A stretch of 42,741 bases of DNA from Methanobacterium sp. GTDB taxonomy: Archaea; Methanobacteriota; Methanobacteria; Methanobacteriales; Methanobacteriaceae. Location: the NCBI GenBank assembly GCA_039666455.1, contig JAVSLW010000044.1, positions 1 through 42,741 on the forward strand, in the 5' to 3' direction. This document shows positions 33,049-42,020 of the stretch, one piece after another. The notes below the pieces were generated by a model. That model did no database searches. It was not told the DNA's origin and saw nothing but the letters and a program-made list of their open reading frames with translations. Within the stretch, counting starts at the first letter, position 1; each line of letters starts with the position of its first letter. Made by a program: the position numbers and the translations under genes.

Positions 33049-33252
33049 ATGGATTCTGATTTCAAGAACTTTCTAAAAAAACTTGGGGAAATACAAAGAG
33101 AACTTGAGTATATGAAAAGGGATTTGATACATATAGAAGAGAAGAGTGCAAAGAAAGCTTCACTTTTTGGTAGTGTTAAAGGAGAAGATATCAGCGATGA
33201 AATGATTGAAAAGGCCAAAAAAGAGCTGTTCAGGGAAACGGAGGATATTTAA
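33049..33252 (+). CDS. small acidic coiled-coil protein, antitoxin-like
   Basis: The 67-residue protein has a helix with heptad character (FLKKLGEIQRELEYMKRD) and a C-terminal SDEMIEKAKKELFRETEDI. AAGGTGA precedes the ATG. Length and the short acidic tail resemble antitoxins paired with PIN-domain toxins in archaea. No intact toxin follows. A 27-codon frame at 33257-33337 ending DRIILESGEVREI has no start and may be a fragment of a lost partner. Function is not proposed beyond this. Confidence 0.5.
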   Translation: MDSDFKNFLKKLGEIQRELEYMKRDLIHIEEKSAKKASLFGSVKGEDISDEMIEKAKKELFRETEDI

Positions 33253-33584
33253 TTGATTCATACCCTCCAGATTTAAAAGATCTGGAATCCTAACCAAAGA
33301 TAGAATAATTCTCGAATCTGGAGAAGTTAGAGAGATTTAATTTTTTCTATTTTTTAAAATTGTTGGTTATTATCCCTTTAAATCAGCTTTATTCTCTGGA
33401 AATTTATTTATTCTATACAGAATATGATTATAGAATAAGAATCCGGGATTATAATCAGGACTTCTTTAGTAAAGAGGCAGGCATGGAAAGTGTTGAAAAG
33501 ATAAAAAATACTACCGATTTTATAATATCCGGACACGGTGGAATTTTTATCTTAAATTACTTCCAGATAAAGACTTATTATCAA
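33253..33584. pseudogene. degenerate coding remnants
   Basis: The stretch holds a hairpin (CCAGAT/ATCTGG, about 33267-33285) and the 27-codon fragment mentioned above. A forward frame from 33360 contains ESVEKIKNTTDFIISGHGG, which resembles the C-terminal end of a metallo-beta-lactamase fold, but that frame lacks the rest of the domain. None is a complete gene. Confidence 0.4.
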
Positions 33585-33836
33585 CTACAGCCTTTTTTCA
33601 TGGTGTACCCAGCCCATTTTACTTGATGAACTTGTAATAAATGGTAAAAATACATGTGAATGAGCTATAAAGTTTTTAATTTGTTTATGAAAGCCAAAAC
33701 CGCCGGAAAAATGCTTATCATACATTGGTTTTAATCCTTCTTCCTTCAAGATGTTTGCAAGAACGTCGACTTTTTCTCTATCCTTTCTTGAATAGCTAAT
33801 AAAAACTCTATATTTATATTTATTTTCTTTGCTCAT
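33585..33836 (-). pseudogene. truncated TIR-domain protein
   Basis: The 83-residue product begins YRVFISYSRKDREKVDVL and continues through EEGLKPMYDKHFSGG to KMGWVHHEKRL, where it stops. The glutamate in WVHHE is the usual catalytic residue of TIR NADases (compare WVHKE in SARM1). The C-terminal strands and helices that complete a TIR fold (about 60 more residues) and any partner domain are missing; downstream sequence does not continue it. AGGTGG precedes the ATG. It is a probable remnant of a TIR-type antiphage or signalling gene. Confidence 0.75.
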
Positions 33837-34140
33837 GGAACCACCTGAGATGAGATATAGTTGTATTTTTGGATATATAATTCAAATCAATATAAATAAA
33901 CAGTATCTTTTAAATAAAAGATGAATTAAAAAGAGGGATATGTATTAGATTTATTTTTAATGGAATTATAATGATATGTTCCTAATTTTAAGCTTTTATC
34001 AGTAAATGATAAAATTTTCTTAAATTTTATATGTTTTAGTGTTATAGGTAAAATAGAGATTATATTGATTATATAGTAAATAAAACAAAATAATAGAATA
34101 TAAAATATTTAAAATTTCATGTTACTTCGGAGTGATTAAT
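33837..34140. other. gene-free AT-rich stretch
   Basis: This is the divergent upstream region of the TIR remnant (minus) and CBS gene (plus). TATA-like runs are frequent; I see no other structure. Confidence 0.6.
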
Positions 34141-34620
34141 ATGATAACCGTAGAAGATGCTATGGAAAAAAATGTAATTAAATTTAAAGATGTAGACACG
34201 ATAGCTTATGTTGCAGAAGTTTTAAGGGAAAAAAAGATAAGTGGAGCTCCAATAGTTGATGCTGACAGCAAAGTAATTGGAATCATTAGCGAAGACGACA
34301 TAATGAAACTTATTGAGATTCATTCTCCTAATCTTAACCTGCTTTTACCTGCTCCATTTGATTTAATTGAACTTCCTGTTAGAATGGAATACAGCTATGA
34401 GCAAATTGCAAATGACGTAAGAAAAGCTGCATCTGTTTTAGTAGGTGAAATAATGACAAAGAACGTAATAACAGTGGAAAAAGAAGTCTCAATTAATGAT
34501 GCAGCAACATTAATGGATTCACATAAGATAAACAGACTCCCTGTGGTTGATGAAAACAATAAATTAGTAGGTATAGTAACAAGGGGAGATATTATAGGTG
34601 CTCTGGTGAAAAAGGAATGA
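34141..34620 (+). CDS. two-CBS-domain protein
   Basis: The 159-residue protein has two CBS motifs: MEKNVIKFKDVDTIAYVAEV to KVIGIISEDDIMKL, and IMTKNVITVEKEVSINDAAT to KLVGIVTRGDIIGAL. CBS pairs sense adenosine nucleotides. The start is ATG 34141 with GGAGTGA just upstream (a GTG at 34132 is too close to the site). The stop codon overlaps the cfbC start (ATGA), so translation is coupled, suggesting a link to F430 synthesis or its energy supply (inference). Confidence 0.88.
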   Translation: MITVEDAMEKNVIKFKDVDTIAYVAEVLREKKISGAPIVDADSKVIGIISEDDIMKLIEIHSPNLNLLLPAPFDLIELPVRMEYSYEQIANDVRKAASVLVGEIMTKNVITVEKEVSINDAATLMDSHKINRLPVVDENNKLVGIVTRGDIIGALVKKE

Positions 34621-35420
34621 GTAAAACCAAACGAATCGCCATATATGGTAAGGGAGGAATTGGAAAATCCACCATTGTCTCCAACATAGCTGCAGCATAT
34701 TCTGAAGATTATAACGTTCTTGTTATTGGTTGTGACCCTAAATCAGACACAACACGAACTCTTGTAGGAAGAAGAATTCCCACAATTCTTGATATTCTAA
34801 AAGAAAAAAAAGACGTGTCTGTTGAAGATGTTCTTTTTGAAGGATATGGAGAAGTTCAATGTGTAGAAAGCGGAGGCCCTGAACCAGGTGTGGGATGCGC
34901 TGGAAGAGGTGTCATTGTTGCAATGGGTCTTTTAGATAAGCTCGGGACATTTTCTGATGATATAAACATTATTATTTATGATGTACTTGGAGATGTTGTT
35001 TGCGGAGGATTTGCAGTTCCACTTAGGGAAGATTTCGCTGATGAAGTTTATATTGTGACTTCTGGGGAATACATGGCATTATATGCTGCTAATAATATTT
35101 GTAAAGGTATTAAAAAGCTTAAAGGAAACCTTGGTGGAATTATCTGCAACTGCAGAGGAATTGAAAATGAACTTCAAATTGTAAGTGAATTTGCAAGTAT
35201 GGTTGGAAGTAAGGTTATTGGAGTTATACCTCGAAGTGGGATGGTTCAAAAAAGTGAAATAGATGCAAAAACTGTTATTGAAAAGTTTGGGGAATCAAAA
35301 CAGGCAGATTTATACAGAAAACTTGCAAAAGCAGTATACTCCAATGAAGATTTTGCTGTTCCTAAGCCAATGGATATAGAAGAATTCGATGAATTTTTTA
35401 GAAAATTCCAGTCTGATTAA
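34617..35420 (+). CDS. cfbC: NifH-like reductase of the Ni-sirohydrochlorin diamide cyclase complex
   Basis: The 267-residue protein is a nitrogenase-iron-protein homologue: P-loop YGKGGIGKSTIVSN, switch regions GCDPKSDTTR and DVLGDVVCGGFA. The two conserved cysteines (GPEPGVGCAGRG and VVCGG) hold a 4Fe-4S cluster between two subunits. CfbC passes electrons, driven by ATP, to CfbD, which reduces Ni-sirohydrochlorin a,c-diamide on the way to coenzyme F430. No nifD/K is nearby and CfbD is not in the window. The start overlaps the stop codon of the CBS gene. Confidence 0.92.
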   Translation: MSKTKRIAIYGKGGIGKSTIVSNIAAAYSEDYNVLVIGCDPKSDTTRTLVGRRIPTILDILKEKKDVSVEDVLFEGYGEVQCVESGGPEPGVGCAGRGVIVAMGLLDKLGTFSDDINIIIYDVLGDVVCGGFAVPLREDFADEVYIVTSGEYMALYAANNICKGIKKLKGNLGGIICNCRGIENELQIVSEFASMVGSKVIGVIPRSGMVQKSEIDAKTVIEKFGESKQADLYRKLAKAVYSNEDFAVPKPMDIEEFDEFFRKFQSD

Positions 35421-35431
35421 TTTATGATCAG

Positions 35432-35471
35432 GGGTTTAGAAAACCCACGACATTAAACATTTTATGTTTAA
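35432..35471 (+). repeat. two hairpins between convergent genes
   Basis: The stems are GGGTTT/AAACCC at 35432-35446 (loop AGA) and TTAAACAT/ATGTTTAA at 35453-35471 (loop TTT). The second is like the AAACAT stem at 13680. It may serve both genes as a terminator; it overlaps the DUF2116 stop codon. Confidence 0.5.
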
Positions 35472-35665
35472 ATCAACTTTCCCCTTAAAACATACACAAG
35501 GTAAATTATAATTAGCAATGCAAATGCTACATACATTATTTTTCTTGTACGCATTATTTTTCGCTGTCTTTCTGCAATCGCCTGTTCACATTTAGGAGAA
35601 CAGAATCTTTCATCCATTGGAATTGGTGTTCCGCAGGTTGGACAGTGCTTATGTGGTTTTGTCAT
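35468..35665 (-). CDS. DUF2116 zinc-ribbon membrane protein
   Basis: The 65-residue protein has an N-terminal zinc ribbon (CPTCGTPIPMDERFCSPKCE) followed by a basic linker and one membrane segment (MYVAFALLIIIYLVYVL). DUF2116 proteins are small, conserved in methanogens and of unknown function. A GAGGTG site precedes the ATG. Confidence 0.85.
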   Translation of the reverse strand: MTKPHKHCPTCGTPIPMDERFCSPKCEQAIAERQRKIMRTRKIMYVAFALLIIIYLVYVLRGKLI

Positions 35666-35711
35666 ATTTTACACCTCTTTTTGACTTTAATTGAAATATA
35701 GTTAAATTTTT

Positions 35712-36389
35712 CTAATCATCAGGAACTATTGTTGTTCCTATTTTGCTATTTAAAGCCTTCAAGATGTTTTCAGGATTTTCACCATTAACAATTCTTGTTT
35801 TTATATTAGAACGCTTGATTATTTGAACTGCAGTCATATCAAAGAATTCATAAGTCCCTGCTTTCATTTCTTTACTGCTTAAAATGGACATCATTTCTGT
35901 AGGAGTAATTTTTTCATACATTTTTGCATCTTCAAACTTGTTAGGGTCTTTATTATATAATCCATCAACAGATGTGGCATTAATTAAAAGATCAGCACCT
36001 ATAAACTCGGCAAGGATACTTCCAACAGCATCTGTACTGTGTGCAGGTTCTGTCCCTCCCATAATAACGATTCTGCCTGATGTTGCAAATTCCATTGCTT
36101 CATGGAAGTTCTTTGCAACCTCAGGATAAGCAACATCTCCAAGTGCCATGATCAAAAGCTTTGCATTTAAACGCGTGACTTCAATCCCCATATCATCACA
36201 GGCTGCTTCAGAGGCACCAAGACCTCTTGCAATTCCTATATATTGGCGAGCAGGCTTTCCGCCTCCAACTACTAAAAATAGTTCGTTTTTATTTTTCATT
36301 TCAATTAAAACGTCTGCATAATCTTTAAATATTTTAGGTTCCCCATCTTTTATTATTATAGATCCACCTACTGTAATCACAATTTTCAT
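35712..36389 (-). CDS. pyrH: UMP kinase (archaeal type)
   Basis: The 225-residue member of the amino-acid-kinase fold phosphorylates UMP to UDP. It shows VGGSIIIKDGEPKIF, then VVGGGKPARQYIG, the GGTEPAHSTDAVG acceptor-site segment and SVDGLYNKDPNKFEDAKMY. It has normal archaeal length. GGTGATAAA precedes the ATG. It forms a single unit on the minus strand, divergent from prf1. Confidence 0.96.
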   Translation of the reverse strand: MKIVITVGGSIIIKDGEPKIFKDYADVLIEMKNKNELFLVVGGGKPARQYIGIARGLGASEAACDDMGIEVTRLNAKLLIMALGDVAYPEVAKNFHEAMEFATSGRIVIMGGTEPAHSTDAVGSILAEFIGADLLINATSVDGLYNKDPNKFEDAKMYEKITPTEMMSILSSKEMKAGTYEFFDMTAVQIIKRSNIKTRIVNGENPENILKALNSKIGTTIVPDD

Positions 36390-36648
36390 TTTATCACCGA
36401 TAAAGAAATTCAGAGATTAATTATCTAAATCTGAATTAAATTTATTCTAATTTTATCCATTTCCATTATTTCAGTTTTACAGATAAATATAATTTCTTGA
36501 ATAAATATAAAAACATGAATTAACTTAATCTAATTATATATTAGAGATAAATAAATAACTGTCTTTTAAATGTCTTTTAAAATTTGGTTAATCTCACAAT
36601 TTTGAATTATTATTGATTAAATATTAATATACTTAAGGAGTGATTTTT

Positions 36649-37749
36649 TTGGCTGAAGTATCATCAAAAGAGTTATACGAGTTTAAAAAAACTATCGAAG
36701 AACTCGCAGATAAAAAAGGAAGAGGAACAGAACTTGTATCTGTGTACATCCCGCCAGATAAACAGATAAGTGATGTTGTAAAACACATGCGGGAAGAATT
36801 AAGTCAGAGTGCAAATATTAAGAGTAAACAGACAAAAAAGAACGTTCAATCAGCTATTGAGGTAATCATGCAGAGGTTAAAGCTTTTCCCAAAACCTCCA
36901 GAAAATGGACTTCTACTTTTTGTAGGGATGATCCCAAAAGGAGGTCCGGGAACAGAAAAAATGGAAACATTTGTTTTTGAACCTCCAGAACCAATACAAA
37001 CCTACACTTACCACTGTAATTCAGAATTTTATCTGGAACCTCTTCAGGACATGATTGAAGTAAAAGAAACATATGGACTTGCAGTTTTAGACAGGAAGGA
37101 AGCTACCATTGCAACTTTGCGTGGTAAGCGTATAGATATTGTAAAAACATTAACCAGTGGTGTTCCAGGTAAGCACAAGGCAGGTGGACAATCTCAGCGA
37201 AGGTTTGACCGTTTAATAGAGCTTGCAGCTCATGAATTTTTAAAAAGGATAGGAGAGCACATGAACGATGCTTTTTTACAGATAGAAGATTTAAAAGGCA
37301 TAATACTTGGTGGCCCGGGACATACAAAGGAAGATTTCTATAAAGGAGATTATTTACATTATGAACTCAAAAATAAAGTAATCACTACTGTTGATACTTC
37401 ATATACTGGTGAATTTGGTATAAGGGAAGTAATTGATAAGTCCATGGATGTTTTAACTGAAATAGACATAATGAGAGAAAAAAAGCTTGTTCAAAGATTT
37501 TTAAGGGAATTGATAAATGAGGATGGACTTGCATCCTATGGTGAGGCTGAAGTCAGGAAAAACCTTGAAATGGGTGCTGTGGAGGTGCTTCTTTTATCTG
37601 AGGCCAGAGATATAATTGATGACTTTGTAGATATAGCTGAAGAAGTAGGTTCTGAAGTGGAAATTATTTCAGCTGAAACTGAAGAGGGAATGCAGCTATT
37701 GCGGGCGTTTGGTGGTATTGCTGCTATTTTAAGGTATCGTGTAAAATGA
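36649..37749 (+). CDS. prf1: archaeal peptide chain release factor aRF1
   Basis: The 366-residue protein terminates translation at all three stop codons. It has NIKS at 56-59, the YHCNSEF motif at 121-127 (stop-codon reading) and GGQ at 179-181 (peptide release). I place the start at TTG 36649 (AEVSSKELYEF), eight bases after AGGAG; GTG 36640 overlaps that site. The C-terminal domain runs directly from AVEVLLLSEA to DIIDDFVDIAEE, without the cysteine-rich minidomain (about 40 residues) present in many aRF1/eRF1 proteins; I believe short forms are normal in this order, but cannot check. Confidence 0.95.
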   Translation: MAEVSSKELYEFKKTIEELADKKGRGTELVSVYIPPDKQISDVVKHMREELSQSANIKSKQTKKNVQSAIEVIMQRLKLFPKPPENGLLLFVGMIPKGGPGTEKMETFVFEPPEPIQTYTYHCNSEFYLEPLQDMIEVKETYGLAVLDRKEATIATLRGKRIDIVKTLTSGVPGKHKAGGQSQRRFDRLIELAAHEFLKRIGEHMNDAFLQIEDLKGIILGGPGHTKEDFYKGDYLHYELKNKVITTVDTSYTGEFGIREVIDKSMDVLTEIDIMREKKLVQRFLRELINEDGLASYGEAEVRKNLEMGAVEVLLLSEARDIIDDFVDIAEEVGSEVEIISAETEEGMQLLRAFGGIAAILRYRVK

Positions 37750-37777
37750 AGTGGACTGACGCCTAACAAATCCCTGA

Positions 37778-38377
37778 CTACCCTAACCTACTCACACAGA
37801 CCAGAGATTTCACCGGAACATTTCCAATTTCTGAAATTCCTTTTTTGTCAATAAGAACTACAACACCTGATGGATCTGCTCCAAGGTTATTTAAAACATT
37901 GATTGCATCGGTGATTGTTCTTCCGCTTGTAATAACGTCATCTACAATAACAACTTTTTTACCTTCAACAGATGCAAAATTGCTGCTTATTGCTCCTCCA
38001 GCATCTTTCTCTTTTCTATGCTTGATTGGGTGGAATACAGCAATGTCTGCCCCAATTGTTTCTGCCATCATGGTTGCAAATGGTACTCCACTTACACTTA
38101 TACCTACTACAACTTCAACACTGCCGTATTCAAGGGCTAAATCTGCCATTGCTGCAGACACATACATCATTCTTGCTGAACTGCTTCCAAGATTTTTCCA
38201 GTCTATTGCAAAGTCAACAGGTGCTTTTTGAACTTCAGTTTCTATTTTTTTACCGCTCACCTGGAGAATAAGCCACCTTGCAGTGTCTTTGGAGACATTA
38301 AGTTCGTCTGCTATTTCTCCGGTGGTAAAACCTCTACTTCTTAACTCATAAGCCTTCTGTATAAGCTCTTCATTCAT
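37778..38377 (-). CDS. PRTase-like regulator (GfcR/PyrE2-type) with helix-turn-helix
   Basis: The 199-residue protein has an N-terminal helix-turn-helix (ELRSRGFTTGEIADELNVSK) and a type I phosphoribosyltransferase domain with KKVVIVDDVITSGRTITDAI binding PRPP. It resembles orotate phosphoribosyltransferase-like regulators; the haloarchaeal relative GfcR activates glucose metabolism genes. Here the regulated genes are unknown. ATG 38377 has AGGA seven bases upstream; GTG 38383 is an alternative. The gene converges on prf1 with 28 bases between. Confidence 0.85.
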   Translation of the reverse strand: MNEELIQKAYELRSRGFTTGEIADELNVSKDTARWLILQVSGKKIETEVQKAPVDFAIDWKNLGSSSARMMYVSAAMADLALEYGSVEVVVGISVSGVPFATMMAETIGADIAVFHPIKHRKEKDAGGAISSNFASVEGKKVVIVDDVITSGRTITDAINVLNNLGADPSGVVVLIDKKGISEIGNVPVKSLVCVSRLG

Positions 38378-38416
38378 AAACACACATCCTTAATTAAGAT
38401 ATTATAACTTAAAAAG

Positions 38417-39370
38417 TTAATAACCATTTATATCCACAGGAAAATTATTTTCAGCGGATTTTATAGCTGCAGTAACAATTTTAAGGGCATATATCCCGTC
38501 TTCACCTGTAATCTTGGGGTCCTCATCATTTTTAACTGCATATAAAAAAGAACTTAATTCTTCCTTTAATGGTTCTCGGTAAGGTATATCTACGTTTTGC
38601 GTGGATTTACCGTAAACATTAACGGTCTGGTCAATGTAATCAATTGAAATAATCCCATCTACGCCAGTAATTTCAAGCTTCCTCTTTTTGTAGGGTGTAA
38701 GCCAGTTTACTTCAAGCATGCCAATTATACCGTTTTTAAACTTGCTCATTATCTCTGCATGGTCTTCATATTCACATTTTTCAAGTCTGCTCCCCATATT
38801 TGCATATATTCTGGATACAGGGCTTTCAAAGAGGTAGAACATGACGTCCACTTCATGTATGGCCAGATCTATGGTCACCCCCACATCCTTTATTCTTGGT
38901 GGAAATGGCCCTACTCTTTTTGCTGATGCAGAAACAACTTCTCCAATAACCCCTTTTTTGATAAGTTCTTTTGATTTTTCAACTGCAGGATTAAATCTTT
39001 CAACATGGCCTGTTGCAAGCTTAACTCCTTCATCCTTTGCAGCCTTTACCATTGTTTTTGCTTCTCTTAAAGTAAAAGCTATGGGTTTTTCTACAAGCAC
39101 ATGTTTACCATGTTCTATTGCATCCATAACCACATTAAAATGGTGTGTAGTTGGAACGCATACACTTACAGCCTCTATTTCTGGTATCTTAAGTATATCA
39201 TTGTAATCTACATATCCTTCAGTATTATATTTTTTTGAAACTTCTTCTGATTTCTCCCTTAATAAATCTGATACTGCCATAAGGTTAGCATTTTCAAGTT
39301 CAGAATATACCCTGGCATGGTTATAGCCCATTGCCCCAACACCAATTACACCTACATTTATTTTATTCAC
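38417..39370 (-). CDS. Gfo/Idh/MocA-family oxidoreductase
   Basis: The 317-residue protein begins with a NAD(P) Rossmann motif (VGVIGVGAMGYNHARVY), has the EKPIAFT motif and a catalytic-type KRVGPFPPRIKDVGVTIDLA region with IHEVDVMFYL. Members oxidise sugars; in methanogens a close type is UDP-N-acetylglucosamine 3-dehydrogenase for surface glycan synthesis, which is a plausible but unproven role here. The start is GTG 39370, overlapping the hemC stop by three bases (GTGA), so it is translated from the hemC transcript. Confidence 0.85.
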   Translation of the reverse strand: MNKINVGVIGVGAMGYNHARVYSELENANLMAVSDLLREKSEEVSKKYNTEGYVDYNDILKIPEIEAVSVCVPTTHHFNVVMDAIEHGKHVLVEKPIAFTLREAKTMVKAAKDEGVKLATGHVERFNPAVEKSKELIKKGVIGEVVSASAKRVGPFPPRIKDVGVTIDLAIHEVDVMFYLFESPVSRIYANMGSRLEKCEYEDHAEIMSKFKNGIIGMLEVNWLTPYKKRKLEITGVDGIISIDYIDQTVNVYGKSTQNVDIPYREPLKEELSSFLYAVKNDEDPKITGEDGIYALKIVTAAIKSAENNFPVDINGY

Positions 39371-40236
39371 AAATAATCCTCCATGATTTTTGCAGCTTCC
39401 ATGCCTACATTTTCTGCATTATTAATTGTTCCACTTACTTCAGCTTTAGAAAGTACTCTGCCGCTTTTATCCAGTAAAATACTGTAAAGTTTTAGTTCAT
39501 TCTTTCCCGCCCTTGCAGAAACACCAAGGGGCCATTGACAACCCACTCCCAGTTCTCTAAGCACTGTTTTTTCGGCAATTACTTCCTGTGACGATTTGAA
39601 ATGATTCAACTTTTCCAAATCTTCTCGTACTTTACTGTCACTTCTTGCAACCACTGCCAGTGCACCCTGCCCTGCAGGAGGAGTAAAGTATTCTACAGGA
39701 AAAACCTGTTTAATAAACCTTGTAAGGCCAAGCCTGTTTATACCTGCTTCAGCCATTATAGTGGCATCATATTGCCTGTCGCTTACTTTCTTAATTCTTG
39801 TATCTATATTTCCTCTTATTGGTTTTATATTTAAGTTTTTTTTATGATAATTACAGAAAGCTTCCCTTCTAAGGCTGCTTGTCCCCATGGATGCTCCTTC
39901 TGGAAGTTCTTCCCACATGTATGATGATACGAGTACTTCATTAGGAGATTCCCTGAAAGGGACAGCTATTATCTTTAAATCATCTGCAAGCTCTGTTGGA
40001 AGGTCTTTTAGACTGTGAACTGCAAAATCAACCTCTTCATCTAAAACAGCTTTATCAAGTTCTTTTGTGAATATGCCTTTAACATCGATGGTGTAAAGCT
40101 GGGAATCGGTGATTTTATCTCCTGTAGTTTTTATTACTTTCAGATCAATTTTTTTATTTATTATTTTAGACAGCTGATCGATTATATTTTTCGTCTGAGT
40201 CATTGCTAAATTGCTTCCACGGGTACCTACTTTCAA
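39367..40236 (-). CDS. hemC: hydroxymethylbilane synthase (porphobilinogen deaminase)
   Basis: The 289-residue protein polymerises four porphobilinogen molecules to the linear tetrapyrrole. It shows VGTRGSNLAMTQ, DFAVHSLKDLPTEL (binding arginine/aspartate region), SSLRREAF and RGNIDTRI, and the dipyrromethane cofactor cysteine in LGVGCQWPLG. It is slightly shorter than the bacterial enzyme. It supplies the same pathway as hemB (16 kb) and cfbE. It is followed by an overlapping sugar oxidoreductase. Confidence 0.97.
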   Translation of the reverse strand: MKVGTRGSNLAMTQTKNIIDQLSKIINKKIDLKVIKTTGDKITDSQLYTIDVKGIFTKELDKAVLDEEVDFAVHSLKDLPTELADDLKIIAVPFRESPNEVLVSSYMWEELPEGASMGTSSLRREAFCNYHKKNLNIKPIRGNIDTRIKKVSDRQYDATIMAEAGINRLGLTRFIKQVFPVEYFTPPAGQGALAVVARSDSKVREDLEKLNHFKSSQEVIAEKTVLRELGVGCQWPLGVSARAGKNELKLYSILLDKSGRVLSKAEVSGTINNAENVGMEAAKIMEDYL

Positions 40237-40414
40237 AGAATCCTCTCCAGGTAGCTAAACACTGATTTTTCAGTCAAAACATCTATCTTTAAAAGATGTG
40301 TATATGTATTGGTTTTTTAGATTAAATGAGGCTGTCCCATAACCCAATATTTTTGAATGCCATATAAGGGCTTTTTACGTTCAGATTTTGAATTTTATGA
40401 CAGCATCTAAATAT

Positions 40415-41755
40415 TCATCTTCTGGAAATATCAGAAAAGTTGGATCTGTAAATTAAAAGAATCATTTTAGAATTCATTTTTATGGCCTCTGTAATAGCAT
40501 TATTAAAGTCAGTATATTTATATTTTCGTTTTAGGAGTGTACTGATATTTTTACCAAGTTCATCAATTAATAGAAGTTTAATTTTTTCATCCATTGAATT
40601 TAAAAATTCTGCTGCAGCTTCTTCATCTATTTCTTCACATGTTACTCCGTATTTACCTCCAAAAATTACTGCAGGAGACCCTTTGTTTTCAATCATCTTT
40701 ACTGATTTTTTAATTGCAGTTACATTGATTCCAGGATTTATTTCTTCTATGATCTTTATATCTTCATAATTTTTAATAGAAGTACGGCCTTCAACACCCT
40801 TAAAACGTTTTAATCCTTCTATGATTTGTTCTACTGGAGTATTAAGTGATAATGATGCGCATATTGCACAAAGTGCATTCATCAGGTGATGCTCTGCTGG
40901 AGCAAATGTTTCAACTTCAAATGAAGTATTTAAAACATTACCGTTTCTGGTTTTAAGATCATTTACATTTATCTTAAAAGTTGTTTTATCCAGTTTGTAA
41001 TTGATATCAAAAGCACTGACTGCTGCACCGGAGTTAATTCCAAAGGTATTTACACAGGCTTTAATATGGGAATAATATTTATTATAATCATCAAAATCAC
41101 ATACTCCCAGGCCACTTTTAAACATCTGTGCCTTGGCCTTGCTTGCAGATTTTTCTCCACGCGCTATGGAATAATCTTCGGCAATATTAGTAATCACGCC
41201 CACATCAGCAAGTCCAGTTCCACCAAGGGATGTTTCAAATATGCATATCCCTGTATCATGGCCATCTGCAAGATTCCATGCTTCCAGGATGCTTGCAGGA
41301 GTTATACTTATATTTCGATTAAAAACTGTGTTTTTTCCATTTTCTATAATCTCTACACCTAAACTACTTAAAATAAGCGGATTTAAATCTTTAAATATTT
41401 CTTTCAACATCCATACAACACTTGTTTTTCCTTTAACTCCAGTTACTTCAATTACAGGAATGTTAATTCTGTTTTCTAATAACGTTTTCACTGCTTCATG
41501 GTGAGTCATATCAACTTTAGACTTGATGCTGCAGTGTACTGGAGCCACCACCAGGAATTCATCATTTAAGTCTATTTTATTATCTAAAAATTCTTCCTCA
41601 ACAAATTCAATGCCTTTTGCACTGAGAAGTGATTTTCTTCCAGGAGTTAATGTTTTATAGATATCCAGTGCATAGACTTTATAACCATCTATTTTTGAAA
41701 ATTCAGAGGCAATTGCCACGCCTCCATGAGTCATATCGATAATTAAGACATTCAT
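40415..41755 (-). CDS. cfbE: coenzyme F430 synthetase (Mur-ligase family)
   Basis: The 446-residue protein has Mur-ligase ATP-binding VIEVTGVKGKTSVVWML and the later EVETFAPAEHHLMNALCAI segment, with an N-terminal nucleotide-binding-like segment (DMTHGGVAIASEFSKI). In methanogens this family (CfbE) performs the last step of F430 synthesis, the ATP-dependent closure of ring from 15,17-seco-F430 acid to F430. GGGAG lies upstream of the ATG. It is 178 bases upstream of hemC on the same strand and may share a transcript. Confidence 0.9.
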   Translation of the reverse strand: MNVLIIDMTHGGVAIASEFSKIDGYKVYALDIYKTLTPGRKSLLSAKGIEFVEEEFLDNKIDLNDEFLVVAPVHCSIKSKVDMTHHEAVKTLLENRINIPVIEVTGVKGKTSVVWMLKEIFKDLNPLILSSLGVEIIENGKNTVFNRNISITPASILEAWNLADGHDTGICIFETSLGGTGLADVGVITNIAEDYSIARGEKSASKAKAQMFKSGLGVCDFDDYNKYYSHIKACVNTFGINSGAAVSAFDINYKLDKTTFKINVNDLKTRNGNVLNTSFEVETFAPAEHHLMNALCAICASLSLNTPVEQIIEGLKRFKGVEGRTSIKNYEDIKIIEEINPGINVTAIKKSVKMIENKGSPAVIFGGKYGVTCEEIDEEAAAEFLNSMDEKIKLLLIDELGKNISTLLKRKYKYTDFNNAITEAIKMNSKMILLIYRSNFSDISRR

Positions 41756-41806
41756 ATGTACTAACTCCCGGAATTATTTGTATAAATTATATAAATGATG
41801 CTGTCC

Positions 41807-42020
41807 CTAATCAGATATATTGTGAAATAAGATACTTATTTTTTGGGACTGTCTATTAATTTCAGTGATTTTATTGTTTTTCAGAGTCTTTTTTAATCTT
41901 TTGCTAAGTTGGAATATAATTTTCCATGTGGAAACACCAGATCCATCACCGATGCAGTACCATTTAGGCAAATGATTAACTCTTAAAACCTGATTCTGTT
42001 TAAAAGTACAGCCAGAAATA
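41807..42020 (-). pseudogene. possible remnant of a small gene
   Basis: A minus-strand frame of about 70 codons is open between stops and reads like protein: SGCTFKQNQVLRVNHLPKWY, then CIGDGSGVSTWKIIFQLS, then a lysine-rich tail. It has no ATG, GTG or TTG start and no ribosome binding site; an ATT lies near its beginning. I do not recognise it. It lies in the 534-base stretch between cfbE and the propeller gene, which otherwise holds a hairpin (AAAGTTT/AAACTTT, about 42024-42040) and TATA-like runs near 42117. Confidence 0.35.

Noticed and set aside
32861..33076. 71-codon plus-strand open frame with hydrophobic stretch
   Set aside because: It is AT-rich, lacks a ribosome binding site, and overlaps the better supported gene at 33049.
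33360..33626. 88-codon plus-strand open frame
   Set aside because: Only one short segment resembles a known fold; it overlaps the TIR remnant and has no ribosome binding site, so it is treated as debris.
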